The notes under the pieces: model-generated
Databases searched by the model: none
Told to the model about the DNA's origin: nothing
What the model saw: only the letters and a program-made list of their open reading frames with translations
NCBI GenBank assembly: GCA_038900335.1
Contig: JBBMRB010000001.1
Coordinates: 427,460-491,459 of the forward strand
DNA length: 64,000 nt
DNA from: Rs1 sp038900335
Lineage (GTDB): Bacteria; Pseudomonadota; Gammaproteobacteria; Pseudomonadales; Balneatricaceae
Direction: 5' to 3'
Shown here: piece after piece, positions 45,801 to 53,971 of the stretch
How positions within the stretch are numbered: the first letter of the stretch is position 1
Layout: each line of letters starts with the position of its first letter
Position numbers and translations under genes: made by a program

Positions 45801-47070
45801 TAATCTCACGCGATTTAATATCACCCACGCTCTGTAAATTAAAAACACCTGGTAACACCTCCACACCTTGGTCATTATTAATACTGGTAATCAAAACCGG
45901 TTGCGTATTAATACTCACCCTTCCCGCTTTATAATCGCCTTGGGCACTTAGTCTATCTAAATGCCCTAAACTGCCTTGAATATTCTCTTGAGTTGTAAAA
46001 TAATCTCCGGAAAAATTAAGCCATAGTGACCGATCTAGCCTAAGATTATGTTGCTGAGGGTTTTCATCTCCACGGCTTCTTTCAACTAAATTTAGCCCCT
46101 TCTCTGGTGTCACTAAATAACTACTAAATGATTGCCAAGCTTTTGGCATATTGGTTTGGCTACTATCGATAACACTGCCTTGGACATCGACAATACGATA
46201 GCTTCTATCAGGGGCAAAGCTCCACAACTCTTGTTTAGGCCAGTTTTCATTCGCCTGTGCTGTGAACTGGTTTTGGTTTGCAACTAACCTCGCCTTAATC
46301 GTCATAGTATGGCGCCCAGGTTTAAGCTGCACTTGCATATTACCGTCAGCTTTAATGTGTAGTGCTAAAGCTGATCTAATATCTGTTATTTCAAACCCTG
46401 TTGGCAGTAGTTGGCCAAAGCGCTCAACTCTCTGCTCGCCAGATACACTAAAATTTAATTGGGTCTCAAGGAATAATGGATAACCATCACGTATTAATCG
46501 ATAGACCTGCACTTTGACGCTATCAGCACTTTTTAGCGGTGTTGGCTCGACACGCGTTAATAATAATCTATTACCGTTGATATTGGGACGGCTCACCACT
46601 TTGCCATCTATCGTTAAATCGATAAAAGTTGTCGAGCTAGGCAGCGTTAATGAAGAGGCTCTATTATTACTATTTATTAATCCTTTAATGGCATACTGCC
46701 CAGGCTCTAACAATAAGGCAGGTGAATTTTGAAAGCGCATCACACTTTTAGCTTGACCATTGACAAACAATTGTTGCGGCCAGTTATCAGTACTACCTGG
46801 CAGCATAATCCACTCTTGTTTTTCTAATAAAACATCTTGGGAAAATACGATAGTGTTTTTAGCTATATCAATGGTTAATGGCGAGTGCCACTGGCATTGT
46901 CTTGCTATGGCTTTAGAGTTAAAACTACACTTAAGCTCAGGGTGTTGATCAATAACCCAACCTTGCCATTGCTGTAATTCAAGGGGGACATTTACCGTAT
47001 TCACAGCAGCCATTAAATAAGGCGAAACAAATATAGTAATCAACATCAGTGCTTTAGTCACTATCGACAT
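42853..47070 (-). CDS. Very large inner-membrane/periplasmic protein of unknown function (1405 residues)
   Basis: I do not recognise a named family. A signal peptide (about 1-22) leads into a beta-rich periplasmic region to about residue 455. A group of membrane helices follows (about 463-555), then a polar stretch, a helix near 675-695 and a hydrophobic segment near 720-735 ending in a second signal-like PQPAMA. A second large beta-rich region runs to about 1150, with at least four helices at about 1160-1330 and a basic then acidic tail. The two halves look similarly built, as if two related modules were joined. The tail has 15-base repeats. It stands alone between a terminator and a long leader. 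A role in the envelope is inferred only from topology. Confidence 0.75.
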   Translation of the reverse strand: MSIVTKALMLITIFVSPYLMAAVNTVNVPLELQQWQGWVIDQHPELKCSFNSKAIARQCQWHSPLTIDIAKNTIVFSQDVLLEKQEWIMLPGSTDNWPQQLFVNGQAKSVMRFQNSPALLLEPGQYAIKGLINSNNRASSLTLPSSTTFIDLTIDGKVVSRPNINGNRLLLTRVEPTPLKSADSVKVQVYRLIRDGYPLFLETQLNFSVSGEQRVERFGQLLPTGFEITDIRSALALHIKADGNMQVQLKPGRHTMTIKARLVANQNQFTAQANENWPKQELWSFAPDRSYRIVDVQGSVIDSSQTNMPKAWQSFSSYLVTPEKGLNLVERSRGDENPQQHNLRLDRSLWLNFSGDYFTTQENIQGSLGHLDRLSAQGDYKAGRVSINTQPVLITSINNDQGVEVLPGVFNLQSVGDIKSREIIINPWNTDLSSASLRLNLPPGFSVFSVQGADSVTNDYLSDWNLWEIFIVILFVVVLFKQYGIVTSIAGLLYALVTHKIQDAPSVLLLLAIVGFHFVINVLPKNRIRSFSVKLYQLSLVVVVLSFLPFAVQQVRLSIYPQLEKSNRIQVNSNTREQVMFDDSSNELMMSEMQSAPLMLEKSANKLRAMSSSKEISQKDSYVEYDTNYQENEVIQTGPGMPSWQWNYANVNLTSPVVSGQKIQIMIIPPWLNRILHLLSVLMFVLLAWLFFKGQKGQDLDNADTPANKIEVAATSNTSAAKLSVTVLALLISLSVLQPQPAMASFPDQSLLDEYYQRLSAKDICYPDCVAINQLLVTTSDRTITLKMKVFAINQSALPLPINLADQLNVNISVDAQSVKALSRESQQAALLLTKGEHDILISIDVSELSQLNLSFANNPQITQVFGDAWQVSGLDKTNINNARLQFRKIKPQALINDEKRLTPDPIKPFVKVSRVFNLDLEWQVTTTVTRIAPVSGAMNVAVTLLDGESVTSRSIKVKDGLANVSFSNSARTVSWTSDLKKESSFTLKATNSQEYYEQWLLVPSLKWHLDYQGIKPIKSGNAHLTWQPVANDSLTVNMQRPEPIEGKSVAIDQASLSFTPGDRQSKSALELSFRASKGGDYAIELPESASITNVSLNGDAIIYVQEKGKLLLPILPGTNTVKIDWLQLEPMAFMSRTPVLDIGSASNISIDFSVPRDRWVLALKGPLIGPAVLFWGVLVVVLAIGFVLGRQQWSPLKSWQWMLLGAGVTTSFWPITLIVVLWFVVLSKRHLLVNTQTSARRYQFIQMAIALLSLIMLLALVLSVAKSLMFGTPDMQVVGNGSYASSLHWYQDTVSSTLPQALVISVPMWSYQLLMLLWSIWLSISLIGWLKWGWGKYSDQGLWKSLPKKQKKAKQNKDQKNTWQVTSDRSQRASSDKDSPDKDSSDMDSSDMENLKNDSPDKDS
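42863..42952 (-). repeat. Six 15-base tandem units at the 3-prime end of the 1405-residue gene
   Basis: Units begin at 42863, 42878, 42893, 42908, 42923 and 42938. The 42893 and 42908 units are identical, those at 42863, 42923 and 42938 differ at a few bases, and the 42878 unit has diverged strongly. They encode the Ser/Asp-rich pentapeptides SSDKD, SPDKD, SSDMD and SSDME. Confidence 0.88.
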
Positions 47071-47433
47071 GGGATATCCTTAATCATGCTTTTATATTGT
47101 TAGACATATAACTAACGAGCACTTTATCACGGCTACCACTAGCTACACTAATGACATGATAACAATTGGCAAATTTAAATATAAGGGAGGGTGTTTAAAA
47201 TCGTCGTGTTTGATAAATTAACGATTTAGCCACTATTTTTTATAGCGAATTAATGCACAAATATAGAGTGTCGATTCACTCTAGCAAAACAGAATTTAAA
47301 TTATAGTTTACTGATAGCTAGCAATAAGATGGCAATAAGATTTTATATATTGAGGAGCTAGCGCTGCAGCGCATATGATAAAGGCCATTTAATAACAATT
47401 AAACAGCCATTGATACACTGGCTCAGATCTGAT
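47071..47433. other. Intergenic region between two minus-strand genes
   Basis: The part near 47071 should hold the promoter and leader of the 1405-residue gene. A perfect 12-base palindrome, GCGCTGCAGCGC, lies at 47361-47372, between that leader and the end of the small gene at 47434. I see no gene, RNA or clear terminator here. Confidence 0.5.
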
Positions 47434-47643
47434 TTAACCTGCCACACCAACAAAATCATAACTCGTTATTTGAGCAACGACGTTATCATTGATCGCATCT
47501 TTGGAGTTAGTATTCTTATCATTCGCAACCAGTCTCAACTCTTTTTTAGCGCCAGTTTGATTATCTTGCATCATACAAATAGCAACGTTCTCTGCATTGT
47601 TAATTGTTGCATTATTGTACGTATTCTCTTGTTGATTCAACAT
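47434..47643 (-). CDS. Small hypothetical protein (69 residues) with a strong ribosome binding site
   Basis: The frame starts at an ATG (47643) preceded by GGAGG with a four-base spacer, the best ribosome binding site in this area. The product is hydrophilic and Asn/Asp-rich, starts MLNQQENTYNNATINNAENV, has one Cys-Met-Met segment, and ends in FVGVAG. No signal peptide, membrane segment or known domain was seen. An overlapping plus-strand frame of 82 codons lacks such a site and is judged a shadow. The function is unknown. Confidence 0.55.
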   Translation of the reverse strand: MLNQQENTYNNATINNAENVAICMMQDNQTGAKKELRLVANDKNTNSKDAINDNVVAQITSYDFVGVAG

Positions 47644-47893
47644 ATCGCCTCCAGCTAATACTAGCTATTAATAACTCAAAAGTAGGTTTTGATAAGATTA
47701 TATGCTGTTTTAAATAATTTTAAAGTAATAAAAAAGAACTAACATATACCATAAAGCTATTAGAAAATTTAATTGGTTGATTTATAGACTCTTTATCGTA
47801 TCTGGTTTGAACTTCTTGCTCACTGTGGCGTCTTAATTAACTAGACTATTAATCAGCCTGATTTATCAACTAAATTTGCAGCAAGGGTGGCGT

Positions 47894-48931
47894 ATGTTTT
47901 TTCACTGGCTAAATGCTAAATTACCTAATGATCTAACATCCCTTAAAGCGTCTAAGCATTTCACAAATGGTCAGTTTCACAATAGCAAACAGCATGTCAG
48001 AAAAGGAAACGCTGCTTTTTTTGGCTATCTCAAAAGACTGGTATTTGAAAAAAATATTAATGGCAAACCCAAAACCTCAATTCCTGTTAAGAAAATTAAC
48101 AAGGTAGATTTATTCTTACTTGATGATGACTCTATTCACTTCTTCAAGTTAGGCCACTCTACGATCTTATTAAAACTCGGTGCTGATTTTTGGCTAATTG
48201 ATCCAGTTTTTTCCACGCGCGCCTCCCCTTTTACTTTTTTTGGCCCTAAACGATTTCATCAATCACCTATTGATATAAAGCAGCTGCCTAATATCAAAGG
48301 GGTTATTATTTCTCACAATCATTATGATCATTTAGACAAAGCTTCTATTCAAGCCCTGCTCAATAAAACCGAGCTGTTTTTTGCGCCTTTAGGCGTGGAA
48401 GGCGATCTGATGCGCTGGGGTGTACGACAAAGTCAAATTAGTACATTTGATTGGTGGCAAGAGCAGATTATCGACAATGTAAAATTAGTTTTCTCACCTG
48501 CACACCACTATTCAGGGCGCTGGTTTAAAGATAATAGTACGACACTGTGGGGTTCATGGATTGTTGAGTTTAAAGGTCAGCGCCTATTTTACAGTGGTGA
48601 TTCCGGGTATTTTGAAGGCTTTAGAGAAATAGGTAAACGCTACGGCCCATTTGATGTTTGCCTAGTAGAGACGGGAGCATATGACTCACAGTGGCCTAAT
48701 GTGCACATGCAGCCAGAGCAGAGCTTGCAAAGCTTTATTGATTTACAAGGCAAAATACTCGTGCCCATACACAATGCAACATTCAATTTAGCATTTCACC
48801 CCTGGAACGAGCCATTAATACGTATTCATCAACTATGCATACAATCAAACATTGAGCTGTTAACTCCTATTTTTGGCCAGGCTGTTACTGTTGCAAGCGA
48901 GCCTAAAAACAATGATCAATGGTGGCTATGA
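47894..48931 (+). CDS. Metallo-beta-lactamase-fold hydrolase (NAPE-PLD/UlaG-like)
   Basis: The 345-residue protein has the beta-lactamase fold with metal motif HNHYDH near residue 141, an upstream LGHSTILLKLG, FSPAHHYSGRW and the YSGDSGYFEGF strand that supplies the bridging Asp, and a final His in PIHNATFNLAFHPW. The pattern matches N-acyl-phosphatidylethanolamine phospholipase D-like and UlaG-like hydrolases. The ATG at 47894 has AAGGGTGG upstream; an in-frame TTG at 47876 is less likely. The substrate is unknown. Confidence 0.88.
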   Translation: MFFHWLNAKLPNDLTSLKASKHFTNGQFHNSKQHVRKGNAAFFGYLKRLVFEKNINGKPKTSIPVKKINKVDLFLLDDDSIHFFKLGHSTILLKLGADFWLIDPVFSTRASPFTFFGPKRFHQSPIDIKQLPNIKGVIISHNHYDHLDKASIQALLNKTELFFAPLGVEGDLMRWGVRQSQISTFDWWQEQIIDNVKLVFSPAHHYSGRWFKDNSTTLWGSWIVEFKGQRLFYSGDSGYFEGFREIGKRYGPFDVCLVETGAYDSQWPNVHMQPEQSLQSFIDLQGKILVPIHNATFNLAFHPWNEPLIRIHQLCIQSNIELLTPIFGQAVTVASEPKNNDQWWL

Positions 48932-48964
48932 CCTTTTTGAGCGTCGACCTCTATTTTAATTCGC

Positions 48965-48999
48965 ATGCATTATCGCAGCGATCGACACTGCGATAGCAT
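48965..48999. terminator. Hairpin between convergent genes
   Basis: TATCGCAG pairs with CTGCGATA around a nine-base loop, with outer ATGC/GCAT pairing after a two-base bulge. It lies between the hydrolase and transporter stops. There is no strong T-run. Confidence 0.45.
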
Positions 49000-49016
49000 T
49001 GAAAACCAGCTATCAA

Positions 49017-49988
49017 TCAACCCTTTGATAGTGCAACATTCTTATAAAAAAATCGCTCACACGCCTGTGAGCTTAACCTTGTTAATAGCCCATTGATCAA
49101 AGCAACAACAACGAGAGAGAACACTAATCGGCCCCAAAATATTGTATTAAAATCAGCACCGATAAGTAAAATCAGTAAAGTGTCTTCTATCAAGCTGTGC
49201 AGTAAATTTAATAACATAATAGCAGTGAAGATATCCCTCGCTTTAATATGCCCTTTACGTGCTTCATTTATCAATAAACCACCGCCAAATGATAAACCTA
49301 GTGTTATACCGATAATTGTTAAATTGATCGCCTCATCACCTATATTGAGTAGGCGCAAAAATGGGCGCAACACAACCGCCATTAACTTCTCAATACCGAG
49401 TAACTTCAGAATTTTCAAGCTAAATAACAACACCGCTATGACCACAAATACCATCACTAAATTTACTAACTGATCTAATGCCCAAGCCATATAACTAGGA
49501 TCGTACTGAGTATCTGGTGTCCACAGAATCTGTGCAGGTTGGGCTAGTACACCACTGCTTTGATATATATTATGCAACAGCCAGGCAAGCACCAAACTAC
49601 CACCAATACGAACTAGTAACGTAATCCACAGGCTCACTCCGGCCTTTTTTGCAATAGCAGCCTCTATTGGTAAAGAATGCGCCAACAACATCATGCTGCC
49701 TAGCACTGATGCCTGCGCCACACTTAATTGGGTGTCTAAACTGACAAGCACAATTAAACCACCGTATATATTGGTCAATAGTGTGGTGGCCCACACTAAC
49801 CCCATGGAACTTGGTAAACCCACACTTTGCATTAACGGCGCGATAAACTCACTCAGTAATATGATCGCCCCAAACTCTTCCAGTACTTTAATAACGATTA
49901 AAATAGGGATCATCACTTTAAATAAGGTAAAGGTGACATTAAAAATATCTCTAGCTAACTCGGTGAAAAAAAATGTCACTCTACGCAT
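49017..49988 (-). CDS. Gate (nucleoside-recognition) domain membrane protein
   Basis: The 323-residue inner-membrane protein has about eight hydrophobic helices and two gate-type repeats, the first with FTLFKVMIPILIVIKVLEEFG and the second with ILKLLGIEKLMAVVLRPFLRLL, as in the spore-maturation/nucleoside-recognition family. Such proteins are probable transporters of nucleosides or other small solutes. The ATG at 49988 has GGAG upstream and gives the usual family start; an in-frame start at 50105 would add 39 hydrophobic residues. An Lrp-type regulator diverges from it and may control it. Confidence 0.82.
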   Translation of the reverse strand: MRRVTFFFTELARDIFNVTFTLFKVMIPILIVIKVLEEFGAIILLSEFIAPLMQSVGLPSSMGLVWATTLLTNIYGGLIVLVSLDTQLSVAQASVLGSMMLLAHSLPIEAAIAKKAGVSLWITLLVRIGGSLVLAWLLHNIYQSSGVLAQPAQILWTPDTQYDPSYMAWALDQLVNLVMVFVVIAVLLFSLKILKLLGIEKLMAVVLRPFLRLLNIGDEAINLTIIGITLGLSFGGGLLINEARKGHIKARDIFTAIMLLNLLHSLIEDTLLILLIGADFNTIFWGRLVFSLVVVALINGLLTRLSSQACERFFYKNVALSKG

Positions 49989-50200
49989 ACGCGCTCCATG
50001 GCTAACAATTACAATAAAAAGGCTAAGGTATTGATCTGACCTAAACAATCGCCATATGATACCGAAAACCATATAATAAATATTTCTTATTGCGAAAATT
50101 AACAAACCAAAATTTCTTATTTTCTTTATTTAAGAAATTTTTAACACAATAAAAGCATAATATAGAAATATAATATTTTTAGCCTACTAGTGAGACCATA

Positions 50201-50665
50201 ATGGAAATAGATAATATTGATAGGGCTATATTAAAAGAGCTACAACAAAGTAATCGCATTGCTAATATAGAATTAGCGAGCATTGTCGGTTTATCACCAC
50301 CTGCTTGTCTAAAACGGGTTAAACGTTTGCGTGGGGCCGGTATCATTGTTGCAGATGTCTCTATTATCGACGCCCAACTAGCAGGTAATAAAATGACACT
50401 GATAGTTAATGTCGAAATGGAGCGCGATAGAGCTGATATCTATCAAGCGTTTAAGCATTCGATCAACCTAGCTGATGAGGTCACTCATTGCTTTCAGATA
50501 TCTGGCAGTTATGATTTTATGCTGATCGTTAATGTCCGAGACATTCAAGCCTATGAAAGCTTCGTCGAAAGAGTGCTGCACACAGATTTAAATATTCGAA
50601 AGTTTCATACCTCAGTCTCACTGCGAACAGTGAAACAAAGTACCGCGATTAACTTAATAGATTAA
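50201..50665 (+). CDS. Lrp/AsnC-family transcriptional regulator
   Basis: The 154-residue protein has an N-terminal helix-turn-helix (about 1-60, IDRAILKELQQSNRIANIEL and VGLSPPACLKRVKRL) and a C-terminal RAM ligand-binding domain with the ISGSYDFMLIVNVRDIQAYE motif. Lrp-family proteins sense amino acids or related compounds. It diverges from the gate-domain transporter, which makes that gene the likely target. The effector is not known. Confidence 0.92.
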   Translation: MEIDNIDRAILKELQQSNRIANIELASIVGLSPPACLKRVKRLRGAGIIVADVSIIDAQLAGNKMTLIVNVEMERDRADIYQAFKHSINLADEVTHCFQISGSYDFMLIVNVRDIQAYESFVERVLHTDLNIRKFHTSVSLRTVKQSTAINLID

Positions 50666-50816
50666 GTATATTGGCTATGTTTTGATCTCATCAGAGCTTT
50701 GGTATGTTATTTAGTTGTTACTAGATACTATAATTTTCATTAAAGATTCGCATCAGGTACTACCTTCCATTATTCATGTATAGATTAACTGGAAGGTAGG
50801 TTAAGTGCAGTCGCTA

Positions 50817-51566
50817 TTAACTCTCCCCTTGATTAGTGCCGCCATGTTTAGGAGCATGCTGCAACACTCGATCAGCTAGTCGAGAAAACGGCATACTTTG
50901 CAGCCAAACAGTGCCATGGCCTGAAAGTGTCGCTAAAAATAATCCTTCACCACCAAACAGCATTGATTTCAAATTACCAGCGCGCTCAATATCATATTCA
51001 ACGCCTTCAGTGAAACCAACAAGGCAGCCAGTATCGACTCTCAAGGTTTCCCCTGTCAGCTTCTTCTCTACCAAAGTGCCACCTGCATGGATAAATGCCA
51101 TGCCATCACCTTCTAATGTTTGCAGGATAAAGCCTTCACCACCAAAAAAACCGGCACCTAGTTTTTTATTAAACGTGATCGATACTTTAGTACCTAAGGC
51201 CGCTGCGAGAAATGCATCTTTTTGACACACTATCTTACCGCCTAGCTCGTTCATATTTAATGCTAGAATAGATCCAGGATAAGGTGCTGCAAAGGCCGCT
51301 CTTTTTTTACCCACGCCTTCATTAGTAAAGTGAGTGGTAAATATAGACTCGCCGGTTAGCTTGCGTTTTGCAGCTGAGAATAATTTAGACATAACGCCTT
51401 CATCAGGGCTTGAGCCATCGCCCATTTTAGTTGAAAAATCAATACCCTGCTCCATGTAAGTCATCGCACCTGCTTCAGCAATTACTGTTTCACCTGGATC
51501 GAGCTCTATCTCAACTAGCTGTATATCATGACCTATTATTTCATAATCAACTTCATGGCACTTCAT
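50817..51566 (-). CDS. AIM24/TIGR00266 family protein
   Basis: The 249-residue protein has the triple beta-strand repeat of the AIM24 family, with ELDPGETVIAEAGAMTYME, the AAPYPGSILALNM segment, FFGGEGFILQTLEGDG and the closing LFGGEGLFLATLSGHGTVWL. Bacterial members are soluble trimers of unknown function; the eukaryotic relative is mitochondrial. It lies downstream of htpG but is separated from it by a terminator. Confidence 0.9.
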   Translation of the reverse strand: MKCHEVDYEIIGHDIQLVEIELDPGETVIAEAGAMTYMEQGIDFSTKMGDGSSPDEGVMSKLFSAAKRKLTGESIFTTHFTNEGVGKKRAAFAAPYPGSILALNMNELGGKIVCQKDAFLAAALGTKVSITFNKKLGAGFFGGEGFILQTLEGDGMAFIHAGGTLVEKKLTGETLRVDTGCLVGFTEGVEYDIERAGNLKSMLFGGEGLFLATLSGHGTVWLQSMPFSRLADRVLQHAPKHGGTNQGES

Positions 51567-51638
51567 AATGACTCCTTATCTAAAGACACTTAGGTTTTAT
51601 CAAATGATAAACATCAACAAACTAAAACAGTATAGCTT

Positions 51639-51673
51639 AAAAACAAAAATCCCCGCTAATAAGCAGGGATTTT
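51639..51673 (-). terminator. Rho-independent terminator of htpG
   Basis: On the minus strand AAAATCCC pairs with GGGATTTT, with a wobble pair and an inner GC pair around TTATTA, followed by a T-rich run (TTTTTGTTTTT). It is 25 bases past the htpG stop. Confidence 0.88.
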
Positions 51674-51697
51674 GAATACTAATAATAACTGAGCTGT

Positions 51698-53626
51698 TTA
51701 CTGACTAAGCTCTAGCAACAACTTGTTTAATCTAGCGACATAGTTTGCAGGGTCTTTTAACTGACCGCCTGCCGCTAAGTCTGCTTGATCAAAAATGATG
51801 TTTGCCAAATCAGAGAAACGATCTTCATCTGCTTCGTTATCCATTTTTTGAATCAATGGATGTTCAACATTTACTTCAAAAATTGGCTTGGCATCAGGAG
51901 CCGCTTGGCCAGCTGCTTCCATGATCGCTTTCATTTGAGCACCCATATCATAGGCATTCAATACAAGACAAGCTGGAGAGTCTGTTAAACGGTTTGTTAC
52001 TCGTACTTCAGACACTTTATCACTTAAGCATTCTTTCAAACGCTCAGTTAAACCCTCTGCTTCTTTAGCAGCCGCTTCTTGCGCTTTTTTCTCTTCTTCG
52101 TTGTCTTTATCACCAAGGTCTAATTCACCTTTAGTAACATCTTGGAAAGATTTGCCATCGAAGTCGAAGATGTGACTCATCATCCACTCATCAATACGCT
52201 CAGTCAGCAACAGCACTTCAATACCTTTCTTGCGGAAGATTTCTAAATGCGGGCTATTTTTCGCAGTATTATAGTTCTCTGCTGTGACATAGTAGATTTT
52301 TTCTTGACCCTCGCCCATTCTTTCAATGTAACTCGCTAAAGAAACACTCTGTGCATCTGAATCATTATGAGTTGATGCAAAACGCATTAGCTTCATAATT
52401 TTTTCACGGTTTTCAAAATCTTCAGCTGGACCTTCTTTAATCACATTACCGAATGCTTTCCAAAAAGTCTGGTACTTATCTTCATTTTTGCTCAGCTTAG
52501 AAAGCATATCTAAACAACGCTTGGTTAATGCTGCGCGCAATTTGTCAGCATTAGGATCTTTTTGCAAAATCTCGCGAGAGACGTTTAATGACAGACTAGC
52601 TGAATCAACCACACCTTTAATAAATCTTAGGTATAAAGGCAGAAACTCATCTACTTGATCCATGATAAAGACACGTTGAATGTATAGTTTCAAACCACGT
52701 GGCGCTTCTCTGTTCCATAAATCATGCGGTGCATTAGTCGGCACATATAACAGGCTGGTATATTCTTGCTTGCCTTCAACTCTGTTATGGCTCCAAGTTA
52801 ACGCATCTGTATAATCGCTAGAAAGGTGCTTGTAGAACTCGTTGTAATCTTCATCAGTTACATCTGATTTATTACGTGTCCACAATGCAGAGGCAGAGTT
52901 AATGGTTTCATCGCCTAATACTTCAGGCTCTTTCGCCTCAGCTTCTTCACCATCAGCTGAAGGTACTTCAGGTGTTGCTTCTTGTTGCATGATAACAGGC
53001 AGAGCAATGTGATCTGAATACTTGCGAATCAAATGACGCAAGCGATTAGCATCTGCAAATTCTTCTTCGCCCTCTTTAAGGTGAAGAACAATTGTCGTAC
53101 CGCGTGTCTCTTTTTCAAGCGTCGCTAAAGTGAACTCACCTTCGCCCTCAGAGCTCCAACGAACGCCTTGGCTTTTATCAGCACCGGCTTTACGAGTGAA
53201 AACATCTACGGATTTAGCAACGATAAACGCTGAATAGAAGCCGACACCAAACTGGCCAATTAACTGGCTGTCTTTGGTTTCATCGCCCGTTAATTTACCT
53301 AAGAAATTAGCCGTTCCTGAATTGGCAATCGTACCTAGATGGCTGACAACTTCATCTCGTGTCATACCAATACCATTATCTTCAATCGTAACGGTACTTG
53401 CATCTTTATCGAAGCTAATGCGGATATTTAAATCGCCATTTCCTTCGTATAAATCGCCATTTTCCAGCGCTTCGTATCTAAGCTTTTCAGCAGCATCCGA
53501 TGCGTTTGAAACTAACTCTCGTAAGAAAATTTCTTTATTAGAATACAGAGAGTTGATCATTAAGTTTAGTAACTGTTTAACTTCTGTTTGGAAGCCTAAC
53601 GTTTCTTGCTGGGTTTCAGTTGTCAT
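51698..53626 (-). CDS. htpG: HtpG, Hsp90-family chaperone
   Basis: The 642-residue protein has the GHKL ATPase domain with LVSNASDAAEKLRYEAL, DNGIGMTRDEV and GQFGVGFYSAF, followed by the middle domain (RAPRGLKLYIQRVFIMD and SLSLNVSREILQ) and the dimerisation domain ending in NKLLLELSQ. It binds ATP and helps refold client proteins in the cytoplasm. The ATG at 53626 gives the usual MTTETQQETLGFQTEVKQLL start; 15 more codons are open upstream but unlike the family. A consensus sigma-32 promoter lies about 230 bases before it. Confidence 0.98.
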   Translation of the reverse strand: MTTETQQETLGFQTEVKQLLNLMINSLYSNKEIFLRELVSNASDAAEKLRYEALENGDLYEGNGDLNIRISFDKDASTVTIEDNGIGMTRDEVVSHLGTIANSGTANFLGKLTGDETKDSQLIGQFGVGFYSAFIVAKSVDVFTRKAGADKSQGVRWSSEGEGEFTLATLEKETRGTTIVLHLKEGEEEFADANRLRHLIRKYSDHIALPVIMQQEATPEVPSADGEEAEAKEPEVLGDETINSASALWTRNKSDVTDEDYNEFYKHLSSDYTDALTWSHNRVEGKQEYTSLLYVPTNAPHDLWNREAPRGLKLYIQRVFIMDQVDEFLPLYLRFIKGVVDSASLSLNVSREILQKDPNADKLRAALTKRCLDMLSKLSKNEDKYQTFWKAFGNVIKEGPAEDFENREKIMKLMRFASTHNDSDAQSVSLASYIERMGEGQEKIYYVTAENYNTAKNSPHLEIFRKKGIEVLLLTERIDEWMMSHIFDFDGKSFQDVTKGELDLGDKDNEEEKKAQEAAAKEAEGLTERLKECLSDKVSEVRVTNRLTDSPACLVLNAYDMGAQMKAIMEAAGQAAPDAKPIFEVNVEHPLIQKMDNEADEDRFSDLANIIFDQADLAAGGQLKDPANYVARLNKLLLELSQ

Positions 53627-53804
53627 GTATCTTATCCTGTTTACTATAGAAATAGGCGAGTGCCATTTCATTTAAAACATACCTACCGTATCGCTGTTAA
53701 TACCATAGGCTTGCTAATTTAAACTTATCATTAATAACACAGATTTAAACCTTCAATTTAGCTCACATTAAAGGCATAAAAATCCATATTATCTAATTAA
53801 ACGA

Positions 53805-53845
53805 AGAGAGAGGTTAATGGCTGTACTTCATCGCATCCCCTCTCT
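53805..53845 (-). promoter_or_regulatory. Stem-loop near the 5-prime end of the htpG leader
   Basis: On the minus strand AGAGAGG (from 53845) pairs with CCTCTCT (to 53807) around a 25-base loop. It starts a few bases after the expected transcription start of the sigma-32 promoter. It may stabilise the leader or respond to temperature. The pairing is seen, the role is inferred. Confidence 0.45.
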
Positions 53846-53857
53846 ACTTGAATGCAG

Positions 53858-53885
53858 AAATGGGGGCGATGGCAAAAGTTTCAAG
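53858..53885 (-). promoter_or_regulatory. Sigma-32 heat-shock promoter of htpG
   Basis: On the minus strand CTTGAA (53885-53880) and CCCCATTT (53865-53858) are separated by 14 bases. This matches the RpoH consensus at both hexamer-like elements and in spacing. It points to htpG, with a predicted start near 53851 and a leader of about 225 bases. Confidence 0.82.
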
Positions 53886-53971
53886 TCTTAAAGTCGTTTT
53901 TTCAGTATATGATACGATTTTTTACTGAGCTGTTTACAATTACATAGTGATATTGGCTTAATCCTGCTTTT

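Larger units (their letters stand above)
53627..53971. other. Intergenic region and long leader upstream of htpG
   Basis: It holds the sigma-32 promoter and stem-loop listed separately. The 175 bases between stem-loop and htpG start are AT-rich and show no other gene. The part from 53886 to 53971 follows the DUF599 gene and contains T-rich stretches on the plus strand, with no obvious terminator on the minus strand. Confidence 0.6.

Noticed and set aside
47361..47372. Perfect 12-base palindrome GCGCTGCAGCGC
   Set aside because: It has no loop, no T-run and no close relation to a start codon, so neither a terminator nor an operator can be argued.
47410..47658. An 82-codon plus-strand frame overlapping the small gene at 47434-47643
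   Set aside because: No ribosome binding site was seen, while the minus-strand frame has GGAGG at ideal distance.
53817..53891. A 24-codon plus-strand frame with AGAGAGG before the ATG
   Set aside because: It coincides with the sigma-32 promoter and leader stem of htpG on the other strand, which explains the sequence better.
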